Shown: positions 1 through 9,345 of the stretch, one piece after another | How positions within the stretch are numbered: position 1 is the stretch's first letter | Layout of the letters: each line of letters starts with the position of its first letter | From: Mycobacterium haemophilum DSM 44634 | GTDB lineage: Bacteria; Actinomycetota; Actinomycetes; Mycobacteriales; Mycobacteriaceae | Reading direction: 5' to 3' | NCBI RefSeq assembly: GCF_000340435.2 | Contig: NZ_CP011883.2 | Location: 1,088,607-1,152,606, forward strand | Length of the DNA: 64,000 bases | Translations under genes and position numbers: made by a program | Notes under the pieces: generated by a model | Seen by the model: only the letters and a program-made list of their open reading frames with translations | What the model was told of the DNA's origin: nothing | Database searches by the model: none

Positions 1-1489
1 GGACGTCAGTGGATGGGGAGCCGGGCGAGGAACTCGGCGGCGTCTCCGCGACGGCTTCGCCGTTGCTGGCCAAGGTGGCGGTGGCCAAGTTGTGGGTGGG
101 ATGTCCGGTGACGAGTTGGCCGCCACGGGTGCGGCGTCGCCGTGCGCCAGTGCGCGTCCGCGCCGGCTTCTCGGCTTTCTCTGGCGCTTCCGACTTGTCC
201 CCGTCACGGTCGGTGCCGCGGCGTTTGACCTGCGCCTTGCGCGGCGCGCCGACAGTTCCGCTGGCCTCGGCCGGGATGGCCAACTCGGTGTACAGATGGG
301 GCGAGCTGGAGTAGGTCTCGGCCGGATCGGGGGACCCCAAGCCCAGCGCCTTGTCGATCGTCTCCCAGCGGGGCAGCTCGTCCCAGTCCACCAAGGTGAC
401 CGCGACCCCGGTGCGACCGGCACGGCCCGTGCGTCCGATGCGGTGGACGTACATCTTCTCGTCTTCAGGGCACTGGTAGTTGATGACGTGGGTGACGTCG
501 TCGATGTCGATGCCGCGGGCGGCCACGTCGGTGGCGACCAGCACATCGACATTGCCGGTCCGAAAAGCTTTGAGTGCCTTCTCCCGCGCTATCTGTCCGA
601 GGTCACCATGCACGGCGCCCACCGCGAAACCGCGTTCGCCCAACTCATCGGCGACCTTCTGCGCGGTGCGCTTGGTGCGGGTGAAGATCATCGTCGCGCC
701 CCGGTCACGCGCCTGCAGTATCCGGCTGACCAGCTCCACCTTGTCCAATGCGTGGGCGCGGTAGACGAACTGCTCGGTGGTGTCGTGCACCGCCAAGGAG
801 TGCGGTGCCTCGGCCCGGATATGGGTGGGCTGGTCCATGAATGTGCGGGCCAGCGTGATGATCGGGTCCGGCATGGTCGCCGAGAACAGCATAGATTGCC
901 GGTCGGTGGGGATCTGCCGCAAGATGCGCTCGATATCGGGAAGGAAGCCCAGATCGAGCATCTCGTCGGCCTCATCGAGGACCAGCACCGACAACCCGCC
1001 CAGCTGCAGCTGGCCCTGTTGGCACAGGTCAAGTAGCCGGCCGGGAGTGCCCACCACGACGTCGGCGCCTGCCTGCAGTGCCTCGATCTGTGGTTCGTAG
1101 GCCCGTCCTCCGTAGATGGATACCACCGAGAACCGCCGGTTGCCATCGTCAGCGGTCAGGTATTTGGCCGCGGCGGCCAGGTCGTCGGCGACTTGCAGGC
1201 AAAGCTCCCGGGTGGGCACCACGACCAGCGCTCGTGGTGCGCCGGTCAGCGGCCTTGCCGCGGTAGCGACGCTGATGCGCTGCAGCAACGGCACGCCAAA
1301 CGCGAAGGTTTTACCCATGCCGGTGCGGGCCTGGCCGATCACGTCGTCGCCGGCAAGCGCAAGCGGCAGGGTGAGTTCTTGGATAGCAAAAGGTTGCTCA
1401 ATGCCTCGTTCGGCCAGCGCGCGGACTATTTCGTCGCGGACTCCGAGTTTGGCAAAGGTCGGTTCAGTTGTGCTTGTTAGTGCAGTCAT
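1..1489 (-). CDS. rhlE: DEAD-box ATP-dependent RNA helicase RhlE (partial)
   Basis: Reads in the minus direction from an ATG at 1489 and stays open to the window edge, so the C-terminus is missing (about 496 codons present). Visible helicase motifs are a Walker A-type ARTGMGKT, DEADEMLDLGF, and the usual Q-motif region with FAIQELTLPLAL. The family unwinds short RNA duplexes in the cytoplasm during ribosome assembly and RNA turnover. It matches the position of rhlE (Rv3211) beside the ferritin-like gene in M. tuberculosis. The low-complexity basic tail expected for mycobacterial RhlE is encoded at the very start of the window. Identity as RhlE rather than another DEAD helicase rests mainly on synteny. 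Confidence 0.9.
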   Translation of the reverse strand, partial: MTALTSTTEPTFAKLGVRDEIVRALAERGIEQPFAIQELTLPLALAGDDVIGQARTGMGKTFAFGVPLLQRISVATAARPLTGAPRALVVVPTRELCLQVADDLAAAAKYLTADDGNRRFSVVSIYGGRAYEPQIEALQAGADVVVGTPGRLLDLCQQGQLQLGGLSVLVLDEADEMLDLGFLPDIERILRQIPTDRQSMLFSATMPDPIITLARTFMDQPTHIRAEAPHSLAVHDTTEQFVYRAHALDKVELVSRILQARDRGATMIFTRTKRTAQKVADELGERGFAVGAVHGDLGQIAREKALKAFRTGNVDVLVATDVAARGIDIDDVTHVINYQCPEDEKMYVHRIGRTGRAGRTGVAVTLVDWDELPRWETIDKALGLGSPDPAETYSSSPHLYTELAIPAEASGTVGAPRKAQVKRRGTDRDGDKSEAPEKAEKPARTRTGARRRRTRGGQLVTGHPTHNLATATLASNGEAVAETPPSSSPGSPSTDV

Positions 1490-1760
1490 ATGTGGGTGAA
1501 AAGCCTTTCGGTGACCGTATCGGTTTTGTGTCGGTGTTTTGCTGTCGCGGTTCACGCGCGCACAAGTTCCGACTCCGAATAGGTCGCCAAGTCGCCGGCC
1601 CCACGGTCAGTCTGTCTGAACCCCAGTCCAGGTGGCCCAGCTGTGCACGCACATTTCGCCAGTAGCAGCAGCACAGAAACGCAGCCACTACCTATCAGCA
1701 TGATAACCGGTCACCCGGCGGGCGCCCATTTTCGCTGGGCTAGCCGACTAGAGTGTTGCC

Positions 1761-2456
1761 ATGCCCTCGCCCTCGTCCGCGGACCAATTGGCCGATTCGC
1801 CGGCGCCACGGTTACCGGCGGATCATCCGGCCGTCAACGAATTGTTCGCGTTGTTGGCCTACGGGGAAGTGGCCGCGTTTTACCGGCTGACCGACGAGGC
1901 TCGGATGGCGCCGGACCTGCGGGGACGGATCTCGATGGCGAGTATTGCCGCCGCCGAGATGGGGCATTATCAGCTGCTGCGCGACGCCCTGGAGCGCCGA
2001 GGTGTTGACGTGGTGCCGGCGATGTCGAAGTACGTGTCGGCGCTGGACAACTACCATCGGCTGACCACGCCGAGCACGTGGCTGGAAGCCTTGGTGAAGA
2101 CCTATGTCGGTGATTCCTTGGCCTCCGACTTATATCTGGAGATCGCCGGTGGGTTGCCCGATGAAGTCGCCGACGTGGTGCGGTCGGCCCTGTCGGAAAC
2201 CGCGCACTCGCAGTTCGTCGTCGCCGAAGTGCGCGCTGCGGTAACCGCCAGCAGCAAACAGCGCAGCCGGCTGGCGCTGTGGGCGCGTCGACTGTTCGGC
2301 GAAACGATCACCCAGGCGCAGTACCTGCTGGCCGACCACGATCAGCTGGTTGACCTGGTGGTGTCCGGTGGCGGTGGTCTGAGCCAGCTTGGTTCGTTTT
2401 TCGACCGCTTGCAGCGGACGCATGACCAGCGGATGCACGAGCTCGGTCTTAGCTAG
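1761..2456 (+). CDS. Ferritin-like domain protein (Rv3210c-like)
   Basis: 231 residues, the length I recall for Rv3210c, diverging from rhlE across a 270-base promoter region. The protein is mainly helical, with acidic/His positions spaced as in ferritin-like (MiaE-type) four-helix di-iron folds, for example E in AAAEMGHYQLL and later SETAHSQF. Family members include tRNA hydroxylases, but this subgroup has no assigned reaction. The ATG at 1761 gives a compact N-terminus that continues directly into the conserved region. Function remains unassigned; a di-iron oxidase role is inference. Confidence 0.8.
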   Translation: MPSPSSADQLADSPAPRLPADHPAVNELFALLAYGEVAAFYRLTDEARMAPDLRGRISMASIAAAEMGHYQLLRDALERRGVDVVPAMSKYVSALDNYHRLTTPSTWLEALVKTYVGDSLASDLYLEIAGGLPDEVADVVRSALSETAHSQFVVAEVRAAVTASSKQRSRLALWARRLFGETITQAQYLLADHDQLVDLVVSGGGGLSQLGSFFDRLQRTHDQRMHELGLS

Positions 2457-2481
2457 GGTCTTCGTCCCGAAGCCAGCGGGC

Positions 2482-3168
2482 CTAACGGGTGCAAGTCGCG
2501 ATGACCGCGTTGTTGGTCGACGCCACGACCGGTTGCCCCTCGGCGTTGACGATCGAGCAGTTGAGTCGACTGTGGAAGCTGGTGGCGATGACCGACTGGG
2601 TTTGGACGCCCGGGTTAAGGACCACCGCCTTTGTCCATGGCAGCGCCACGTTGAACTCGGTTTTTGGGTAGCCACGGGCGTCGGTGTAGACGACGGTGAC
2701 CAGGTCGAGGAGCTCTTTTGTGCCGGTCACGGTGTAGACGACGGTGCGCGGGTGCAGCGCCGCCGCCGGCGGCGGACCGGTCAGGGGCGGTGCTGCGGTG
2801 GGCGTTCGCTCCGGTGGCGCGGCAGTGGGAGGTGTCACGGTGGTCGCTGTCTCGGGGGGTAATTGAGGCGTCCGAGACGTGCTGGGCGGAGCCGCCGGCA
2901 CCGGCTTCGACGGCGTAGTGAGCACCGGGCGGGGAGTTGGTGCTCGCACGGTGGCCTTGGTCGTTGCGCTGTCTCCACTGTTGATGATGACGGCGGTCGC
3001 GACGGCACCGAGTGCCACCACGCTGCCGAGGAGTGCAACGACCTGGCGCCATCGACGATTGGCCGGCCAGAGTAGCTCGTCGTAGCCGTCCGGCGGGTAG
3101 GGGTCGGCTCCGTTGGTCGCATAGCTCTCGTCGGGATGGTCCTGGATGCCGCCGTCGAGGCGGTTCAT
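2482..3168 (-). CDS. Thr/Pro-rich single-pass membrane protein, MmpS-like C-domain (Rv3209-like)
   Basis: 228 residues. A short acidic cytoplasmic N-terminus is followed by one transmembrane segment (roughly residues 43-63, VVALLGSVVALGAVATAVII), a long Thr/Pro-rich linker (about 70-140) and a C-terminal beta domain. The domain has the pattern YTVTGTK...VTVVYTDARG seen in MmpS accessory proteins of MmpL transporters. It converges on the ferritin-like gene, 25 bases apart. The Pro-rich stalk probably spans the cell-wall zone. No MmpL gene lies beside it, so a transport role is not shown. Confidence 0.75.
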   Translation of the reverse strand: MNRLDGGIQDHPDESYATNGADPYPPDGYDELLWPANRRWRQVVALLGSVVALGAVATAVIINSGDSATTKATVRAPTPRPVLTTPSKPVPAAPPSTSRTPQLPPETATTVTPPTAAPPERTPTAAPPLTGPPPAAALHPRTVVYTVTGTKELLDLVTVVYTDARGYPKTEFNVALPWTKAVVLNPGVQTQSVIATSFHSRLNCSIVNAEGQPVVASTNNAVIATCTR

Positions 3169-3407
3169 GGTGTTACCGATGGTGCCGATGTTACCGATGT
3201 AAATAACTGGTATCTGGCGTCGTGCAGCATGTTGGCTCAGCTGGGAGCTAATCGTTATCTGCGGATAGCCGCCCGTCGAGGCCTACCACCAGGCGCCGCC
3301 GGGGACCGGTGGGCCCATCTGCATCCGGGTGCCTCGGGTGCGTCAACTAGCCTGCTGCTGACACGCTTGCTTGGAATCGCAGAGGTAACCAACGGAAGGG
3401 GCCAATA

Positions 3408-3656
3408 GTGGAGGTCAAGATCGGTATCACGGACAGTCCGCGCGAGCTGACCTTCTCCAGTCCGCAGACGCCCGGTGAAGTCGAAGAACTCGTCAGCGCC
3501 GCGTTGCGCGAGGATGCGGGTCTGCTGGGTCTGACCGACGAGAGGGGCCGTCGCTTCCTGATACACGGCGCCAAGATCGCCTATGTGGAGATCGGTGTCG
3601 CCGACGCCCGCCGGGTGGGCTTTGGCATCGGGGCGGAGTCCGCTACAAGCGGGTAA
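3408..3656 (+). CDS. DUF3107 small protein (TB9.4/Rv3208A-like)
   Basis: 82 residues starting at GTG 3408, chosen because GGAAGGGG ends six bases upstream. Sequence opens VEVKIGITDSPRELTF and is a compact alpha/beta protein of the actinobacterial DUF3107 family, which has no known biochemical role. It overlaps the 3' end of the convergent TetR gene by 14 bases. M. tuberculosis has the same pair (Rv3208 and Rv3208A). Confidence 0.85.
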   Translation: MEVKIGITDSPRELTFSSPQTPGEVEELVSAALREDAGLLGLTDERGRRFLIHGAKIAYVEIGVADARRVGFGIGAESATSG

Positions 3657-4329
3657 GCGGCACGTGTGACAGCCCGCCCCAGGCGAACTGGACGGTCCCC
3701 TCGACGGCGTCCGACTTGGAAATCGGGCGGTCGGTGTCCAACCAGTATCTGGCGCAGTCGACGCTGATGCCGACTAGGCCTACCGCGACCATCCGGGCGC
3801 GGTGCGGGTCCAGCCCAGAATCCGCGCTGATAAGGGCGAACACTGCGTCTATGCACGATTCGGTGGCCACCCGCACCTGTGCGGCAACCTGAGGCTCGGT
3901 GACATTATCGTTCTCGAAGATCAGCCGGTAGCCCTGCCCGTCGTGCTCGATGAAGTCGAAGAACGCCTGGACTGCGGCGTGTAGCCGCTGCCGGTTGTCG
4001 GTGGTCGTGCGCAACGCCTGCTGTACGCCCGACACCAGGTTGTCCACGTGCCGCTCTAGCACCGCCAAATATAGTTCCAGCTTGCTCGAAAAATGTTGAT
4101 ATAGAACGGGTTTGCTGACTCCCGCCCGATCGGCGATCTCGTCCATCCCGGCTGCGTGGTAGCCGTGGTCGACAAAGACGTCGCTGGCAACGATAAGCAA
4201 TTGCCCACGACGCTCGTCGCGGGGTAACCGGTTGCCCCGCCGGTTGGACGCCGCTATGCCGTCTGATGGCCGATCGCGGTCGACCGACCTAACAGCACGC
4301 CGCTGCGCTGCCTTGGCGAGATCGTTCAT
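3643..4329 (-). CDS. TetR-family transcriptional regulator (Rv3208-like)
   Basis: 228 residues from the ATG at 4329, equal to the length I recall for Rv3208; an upstream extension to 4593 is open but would cross the divergent gene's promoter. A basic N-terminal tail precedes a TetR helix-turn-helix (about residues 40-85, with VFVDHGYHAAGMDEIADRAGVSKPVLYQHF split over the two helices). The C-terminal helical domain should bind an unknown effector. It is divergent from the DUF3152 gene, which is a plausible target together with itself. Confidence 0.88.
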   Translation of the reverse strand: MNDLAKAAQRRAVRSVDRDRPSDGIAASNRRGNRLPRDERRGQLLIVASDVFVDHGYHAAGMDEIADRAGVSKPVLYQHFSSKLELYLAVLERHVDNLVSGVQQALRTTTDNRQRLHAAVQAFFDFIEHDGQGYRLIFENDNVTEPQVAAQVRVATESCIDAVFALISADSGLDPHRARMVAVGLVGISVDCARYWLDTDRPISKSDAVEGTVQFAWGGLSHVPLTRL

Positions 4330-4523
4330 CGAGTCCTCGTCTGTTCGTTGGCCAATTACAGTCGGGTACAGTCGGGCCCCGCCACCGGCTCGTCGGAATG
4401 ACATTACTACCCGTGTCGTCAGCCCGACCGGCACCGGCTTTGTCAGCGCTGGCAAGGGGGAGTCCGCACGGGTTCTGGCGTGCCAGGACTCCCAGTCGCT
4501 GCGAGCTGTGCAATCCTGGGAAA

Positions 4524-5549
4524 ATGACCTCCCCCGGGCCAGCTGGCAGCGCCGGTCGTGCACCTGTGCTACGCGAGGAGTGGCGAGAGCCACTGCGGGC
4601 CCAGCGTGACCCGCTCGCTAGGGGCGACGGCCGGGTCCGGGCTGACCGTGGCCGGCCGCGTCGGTGGCGCAAGCAAACATGGCTGGGCCGGTTCGTCTCC
4701 GCCTTTGGCTGGCGCGCGTATGCATTGCCTCTTCTGATGGCGCTCACGGCGGTGGTCGTGTACCAAACGGTAACTGGGACAAGCGCGCCGAAGCCGGCGG
4801 CCAGCGAGCCCATCACGGGACCACCGGTCATCGGTGCGGTGGGCACGGCGATTATGGACGCGCCACCTCGCGGGCTCGCCGCGTTCGACGCCAATCTGCC
4901 GGCCGGGACGCTGCCGGACGGGGGTTCGTTCACCGAAGCGGGCGACAAGACCTGGCATGTCGTTCCGGGCACGACGCCGCAGGTTGGTCAAGGCACCGCC
5001 AAGGTTTTCAGGTTCACCGTTGAGATCGAGAACGGTCTGGACCCGACGATGTTCGGCGGCGACGGCGCGTTCGCCCAGATGGTCGACCAGACGCTGGCTA
5101 ATCCGAAAGGCTGGACGCACAACCCGCAATTCGCTTTTATCCGAATTGATAGCGGGAAGCCCGACTTTCGGATTTCGCTCGTGTCTCCGCTGACGGTACG
5201 TGAAGGATGTGGGTACGAATTCCGGCTGGAGACGTCCTGCTACAACCCGTCGTTCGGGCCGGACCGGCAGGCTCGGGTTTTCATCAATGAGGCGCGCTGG
5301 CTGCGCGGAGCCCTTCCGTTCGAAGGGGATGTGGGTTCCTACCGGCAGTACGTGATCAACCACGAGGTCGGCCATGCCATCGGGTATGTGCGCCACGAGC
5401 CTTGCGACAAGCAGGGTGGTTTAGCCCCGGTCATGATGCAGCAAACGTTCTCCACATCCAATGACGATGGAGCGAAGTTTGACCCGGAATGGGTCAAGCC
5501 CGATGGTAAGACCTGCCGATTCAATCCCTGGCCGTATCCAATCGCTTAG
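4524..5549 (+). CDS. Membrane-anchored DUF3152 metallopeptidase-like protein (Rv3207c-like)
   Basis: 341 residues from ATG 4524; the frame is open further upstream to 4398 but that would run close to the TetR start. A basic cytoplasmic N-terminus is followed by one membrane segment (about residues 70-90, ALPLLMALTAVVVYQTV) and an extracytoplasmic domain. Near the C-terminus NHEVGHAIGYVRHEPC is a zincin-type HExxH active-site motif (H-E-V-G-H) with a downstream His. Secreted or anchored zinc protease activity is inferred from this motif only. Confidence 0.8.
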   Translation: MTSPGPAGSAGRAPVLREEWREPLRAQRDPLARGDGRVRADRGRPRRWRKQTWLGRFVSAFGWRAYALPLLMALTAVVVYQTVTGTSAPKPAASEPITGPPVIGAVGTAIMDAPPRGLAAFDANLPAGTLPDGGSFTEAGDKTWHVVPGTTPQVGQGTAKVFRFTVEIENGLDPTMFGGDGAFAQMVDQTLANPKGWTHNPQFAFIRIDSGKPDFRISLVSPLTVREGCGYEFRLETSCYNPSFGPDRQARVFINEARWLRGALPFEGDVGSYRQYVINHEVGHAIGYVRHEPCDKQGGLAPVMMQQTFSTSNDDGAKFDPEWVKPDGKTCRFNPWPYPIA

Positions 5550-5818
5550 CCCGGCGCCGAGATGGCCGCTATGGTTGCGGTCGGCGCGTGAATCACAGCC
5601 TTGACGGCAATCTCGGGTGCAGTCCGGTGGCGATGCCGGCCGTGGCATTGACCGAGCTTCTGGCGATAGGCGCCAGGCCTAGCGTGCAGGGAAGCAACGC
5701 TGGCGGCCCGGTGTTATTACCATTGCGCGTCGTTGCCGTCGATGCAGACACCTGCTGTGATGGTTGTAGACGACACCCGTCAGAAGTTGAATCGCGACGC
5801 TACCCGAGGAGATATTTG

Positions 5819-7006
5819 GTGTCGACGTCCCCGACATCACTGCCGCCGCTAGTTGAGCCCGCAAGCGAGCTGAGCCGTGATGAGGTGACCCGGTACAGCC
5901 GCCATCTGATCATTCCGGACATGGGCGTCGACGGGCAGAAGCGGCTCAAGAACGCGCGGGTATTGGTCATCGGTGCGGGCGGGCTGGGCGCGCCGGCGTT
6001 GCTGTACCTGGCCGCGGCCGGCGTCGGCACGATCGGCATTATCGATTTCGACGTCGTCGACGAGTCGAACCTGCAACGCCAGGTCATCCATGGCGTAGCC
6101 GATGTTGGACGGTCCAAGGTCTGGTCAGCGCGCGACTCGATCGTCGCAATCAACCCACTTGTCCAGGTGCGATTGCACGAGTTCAGGCTGGAGTCGAGCA
6201 ACGCGGTCGACCTGTTCACGCAGTACGACCTGATCGTGGATGGCACCGACAACTTTGCGACTCGGTATCTGGTCAATGACGCCGCGGTGCTGGCTAAAAA
6301 GCCGTACGTGTGGGGGTCGATCTACCGCTTCGAGGGCCAGGTCTCAGTGTTCTGGGAGGATGCCCCCGACGGGCGGGGCCTGAACTACCGCGATCTGTAC
6401 CCGGAGCCGCCGCCCCCTGGCATGGTGCCGTCCTGCGCGGAAGGCGGTGTGCTGGGCATCATTTGCGCCTCCATCGCGTCGGTGATGGGCACCGAGGCGA
6501 TCAAACTGATCACCGGGATCGGTGAGCCACTGCTCGGCCGGTTGATGATCTACGACGCGTTGGAGATGAGCTACCGCACGATCAGGATCCGCAAGGATCC
6601 GTCCACGCCGAAAATCACCGAGCTGATCGACTACCAGCAATTTTGCGGTGTGGTGTCTGACGATGCAGCCCAGGCGGCTACCGGTTCCACCATCACGCCG
6701 CGGGAATTGCGCGAGTTGCTGGATTCCGGCAAGAAGCTGGCCCTGATCGACGTTCGCGAGCCCGTCGAGTGGGACATCGTGCACATCGACGGCGCCCAGC
6801 TGATCCCGCGGTCATTGATCAACTCGGGTGAGGGGCTGGCACAGCTGCCTCAGGACCGCATGCCGGTGCTGTACTGCAAGACAGGCGTGCGCTCGGCCGA
6901 GGCGTTGGCCACCGTGAAAAAGGCTGGCTTCTCCGACGCGGTGCACTTGCAGGGCGGCATTGTGGCATGGGCCAAGCAGGTGCAACCCGACATGGTGATG
7001 TACTAA
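5819..7006 (+). CDS. moeZ: MoeB/ThiF-type sulfur-carrier adenylyltransferase with rhodanese domain
   Basis: 395 residues. GTG 5819 is chosen because GAGGAGA lies six bases upstream and the M. tuberculosis protein begins in the same way (STS...LPPLVEPASELS). The E1-like domain (about 1-270) has the nucleotide-binding loop GAGGLGAPALLYLAAAG and GTDNFATRYLVND. A C-terminal rhodanese domain (about 290-395) has the active-site loop YCKTGVRS. MoeZ adenylates and sulfurates small sulfur-carrier proteins such as CysO and MoaD, feeding cysteine and molybdopterin synthesis. A 269-base gap separates it from the DUF3152 gene. Confidence 0.95.
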   Translation: MSTSPTSLPPLVEPASELSRDEVTRYSRHLIIPDMGVDGQKRLKNARVLVIGAGGLGAPALLYLAAAGVGTIGIIDFDVVDESNLQRQVIHGVADVGRSKVWSARDSIVAINPLVQVRLHEFRLESSNAVDLFTQYDLIVDGTDNFATRYLVNDAAVLAKKPYVWGSIYRFEGQVSVFWEDAPDGRGLNYRDLYPEPPPPGMVPSCAEGGVLGIICASIASVMGTEAIKLITGIGEPLLGRLMIYDALEMSYRTIRIRKDPSTPKITELIDYQQFCGVVSDDAAQAATGSTITPRELRELLDSGKKLALIDVREPVEWDIVHIDGAQLIPRSLINSGEGLAQLPQDRMPVLYCKTGVRSAEALATVKKAGFSDAVHLQGGIVAWAKQVQPDMVMY

Positions 7007-7099
7007 TCCGAGATCCGGTGTTGGGTTGGTGGCGACCCGCTGCGCCCGGCTTGGCCGCGCTTGCGGTCGCCACGGTCGGGCTCTACTAGGCTGACCCGT

Positions 7100-7954
7100 G
7101 TGACAGTTGAGCCGCCGCCCGAGCATGTGTTGTCGGCGTTCGGTTTGACCGGTGTGCAGCCCGTCCCATTGGGAGCCAGCTGGGAAGGTGGCTGGCGATG
7201 TGGCGAAGTCGTGTTGTCGATGGTGGCCGACAACGCCCGCGCGGCCTGGTCGGCCCGGGTGCGGGAGACGTTGTTCGTCGACGGTGTCCGCCTGGCCCGA
7301 CCGGTCCGCTCGACCGACGGGCGGTATGTGGTCTCGGGTTGGCGGGCCGACACATTCGTCGCCGGGACACCGGAGCCGAGACACGATGAAGTCATCTCGG
7401 CGGCGGTGCGACTGCACGAGGCCACCGGCAAACTGGAACGTCCACGCTTTCTGACCCAGGGGCCGACGGCGCACTGGGCGGACGTGGATATCTTCATCGC
7501 CGCCGACCGTGCCGCGTGGGAAGACCGGCCGTTGCAGTCGGTACCCCCGGGGGCGTGGGCCGCGCCCCCGACGGCTGACGGTCAACGATCGATCGATCTG
7601 ATCAACCAGCTGGCTAGTCTGCGCAAGCCGACTAAGAGCCCGAACCAGCTGGTACACGGAGATCTATACGGAACAGTGCTTTTCGTGGGCACCGCGGCGC
7701 CGGGGATCACCGACATCACGCCCTACTGGCGGCCCGCATCATGGGCTGCGGGTGTCGTTGTCGTGGACGCGCTGTCCTGGGGCGAGGCCGACGATGGGCT
7801 TATCGAACGCTGGAACGCGCTGCCGGAATGGCCGCAGATGTTGTTGCGCGCATTGATGTTTCGCCTTGCGGTCCACGCACTGCACCCGCGGTCGACTGCC
7901 GAGGCGTTCCCGGGTCTGGCCCGAACCGCGGCCTTAGTCCGGCTGGTGCTCTAG
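7100..7954 (+). CDS. Aminoglycoside phosphotransferase-like protein (TIGR02569 family, Rv3205c-like)
   Basis: 284 residues from GTG 7100, the first start after the short gap from moeZ that gives the conserved opening VTVEPPPEHVLSAFGL. The C-terminal half carries LVHGDLYGTVLF, which resembles the kinase catalytic loop HGDLxxxN with the Asn replaced, followed by DITPYWRPASWA where the family has its metal-binding Asp. The replacement makes ordinary phosphotransferase activity uncertain. Same position and order as Rv3205c next to moeZ. Confidence 0.75.
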   Translation: MTVEPPPEHVLSAFGLTGVQPVPLGASWEGGWRCGEVVLSMVADNARAAWSARVRETLFVDGVRLARPVRSTDGRYVVSGWRADTFVAGTPEPRHDEVISAAVRLHEATGKLERPRFLTQGPTAHWADVDIFIAADRAAWEDRPLQSVPPGAWAAPPTADGQRSIDLINQLASLRKPTKSPNQLVHGDLYGTVLFVGTAAPGITDITPYWRPASWAAGVVVVDALSWGEADDGLIERWNALPEWPQMLLRALMFRLAVHALHPRSTAEAFPGLARTAALVRLVL

Positions 7955-7969
7955 TCGCGCGAAGCGTGC

Positions 7970-8272
7970 TCAGCCCGGAAATTGGTAGCGAACCTCGCGC
8001 AACGCCACCTTGCCGTCGACGGCGAGAACCCCTTCCGCGCGTAGCAGCTCGAGCTGTCGGGTGGTTAAATGTCGCGCCGGGCGCCCAGACGCGGTGATTA
8101 CCCGGTGCCAGGGCAGGTCGGAGGAGTCGGTCCGCATGATCCAGCCGACGATCCGCGGACTGGAAAGTCCTGCGACAGAGGCGATGTCGCCGTAGGTGGC
8201 GACCCAGCCGGGCGGGATAGCTGCCACCAGCGAGCGCACCCGCTCGACCTGATCATCGGTCACCGGCGGCAC
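7970..8272 (-). CDS. Alkyltransferase-like protein (MGMT C-domain, catalytic Cys replaced by Trp)
   Basis: 100 residues. It matches the C-terminal DNA-binding domain of O6-alkylguanine-DNA alkyltransferases (VRSLVAAIPPGWVATYGDIA, winged helix, Arg finger region). The active-site PCHR motif reads PWHRVI, so the methyl-accepting Cys is a Trp. This is the hallmark of alkyltransferase-like (ATL) proteins, which bind O6-alkylguanine without repairing it and hand lesions to nucleotide excision repair. The gene ends next to the start-side neighbours moeZ/APH-like and lies two bases from lipV on the same strand, consistent with co-transcription. Confidence 0.85.
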   Translation of the reverse strand: MPPVTDDQVERVRSLVAAIPPGWVATYGDIASVAGLSSPRIVGWIMRTDSSDLPWHRVITASGRPARHLTTRQLELLRAEGVLAVDGKVALREVRYQFPG

Positions 8273-8274
8273 GG

Positions 8275-9060
8275 TCAGCGCGTTTCTAACTGCTTGCGGA
8301 TCACCGCGGCGACCTCGGCGGGCCTGGCATGCGACACCATGTGGTCGCAGTCGAAATCGAGCAGCTCAAAATCGGATCCCAATCCTTGTTGAAGCCTTGC
8401 GATGAGTTGGTCGCTGACGTACGGCGGCGAGGTCCGTGTCGCTCGCACCAGCGTGGTCGTCGTACCCGCAGGCGGTAGCACGACGTCGCGGGCCAACTCG
8501 CTCCAGTACGACATGATCGCCGGCATGCTCACGCGCCAGCCGTATCGTCCGCTGGTCAGCTTGACCAGGTGCTCGTCGAGTTCGGCGTCGAGCAACGCGG
8601 GATCCACGTCCGCCCACGAGCCCAGGGACTTCTCTACCCGCGCTTGTGTCACGTCCGGGTAGTCGGGGTGGCAAAACATCGCCTCAGCGATCTCGCGCAT
8701 CCACGCCCCGTCCAAGCCGACCGCCGGGTCGAGTAGCAGCAGCGCGGCCACCTGATCCGGGCGAGCCACAGCTAGGTGCAACGCGATGGCGCCGCCAAAC
8801 GAATGCCCGACCACCAACACCGGGGCGTCAGCCTCATCGTCGAGCACTGCGCCCAACGCCGAAACGTTGGCGTCGATGGTCCACGGCGCGGCCCACGATG
8901 ACCTGCCGTGGCCGACCAGATCCGGTGCGGCAACCGCGATTTCGGGCACGTATTCGGCCAAATGCTGCCAGCGCTGCCCGTGGCCGGTCAGCCCATGGAT
9001 AGCTAGCATCCGCACCGGGCCGGACGGACCGTAGCGGTGCACGTGAAGGTCGGTGGTCAC
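8275..9060 (-). CDS. lipV: Alpha/beta hydrolase, probable lipase LipV
   Basis: 261 residues, GTG start at 9060. The nucleophile elbow is GHSFGG (about residue 107), with the oxyanion region IHGLTGHGQRW near residue 20 and a terminal His in DCDHMVSHARP. The fold and the position beside the ATL gene and adnA correspond to Rv3203 (lipV), a cytosolic esterase/lipase. Substrate is not evident from sequence. Two bases separate it from the downstream ATL gene. Confidence 0.85.
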   Translation of the reverse strand: MTTDLHVHRYGPSGPVRMLAIHGLTGHGQRWQHLAEYVPEIAVAAPDLVGHGRSSWAAPWTIDANVSALGAVLDDEADAPVLVVGHSFGGAIALHLAVARPDQVAALLLLDPAVGLDGAWMREIAEAMFCHPDYPDVTQARVEKSLGSWADVDPALLDAELDEHLVKLTSGRYGWRVSMPAIMSYWSELARDVVLPPAGTTTTLVRATRTSPPYVSDQLIARLQQGLGSDFELLDFDCDHMVSHARPAEVAAVIRKQLETR

Positions 9061-9132
9061 CCGTCGATGGTGCCAGGTGGGACAGCGGGTGTTCTCGGCT
9101 GGGCGGGCGATCGGCGTGCTGTCGCGGCCGGA

Positions 9133-9345
9133 CTACCGGTGGGCATCCCAATCGTCGTCTGGCGCAGGGACAACAAAAGCCTGATCGAGTACATCGGCTT
9201 CGTTGGCATCCTGGTCTTTAGCGTCGCCGCTCAGGTAGGTGGTGTCCAAGCCGGCTTCGTCGTCGAAATCGATGGGTAGGTGCTGTTCTAACGCATCGGC
9301 TTCAGGCACTTCGCTGTCGGGTACGGCGCCCTTGACGTCCTTCAC
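9133..9345 (-). CDS. Small acidic hypothetical protein (Rv3202A-like)
   Basis: 70 residues from GTG 9345, preceded by a strong AAGGAGGGG ribosome site. Very acidic (many D and E), no membrane segment, no recognised domain. It lies upstream of lipV on the same strand and diverges from adnA. Comparable small acidic genes sit here in M. tuberculosis. Function unknown. Confidence 0.65.
   Translation of the reverse strand: MKDVKGAVPDSEVPEADALEQHLPIDFDDEAGLDTTYLSGDAKDQDANEADVLDQAFVVPAPDDDWDAHR

Noticed and set aside
92..1036. Plus-strand open frame of 314 codons
   Set aside because: It is antisense to rhlE, whose motifs are unmistakable; composition is that of a shadow frame.
5588..5818. 77-codon N-terminal extension of moeZ
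   Set aside because: GTG 5819 has a strong ribosome site and matches the known start of the family; the extension is unlike any E1 domain.
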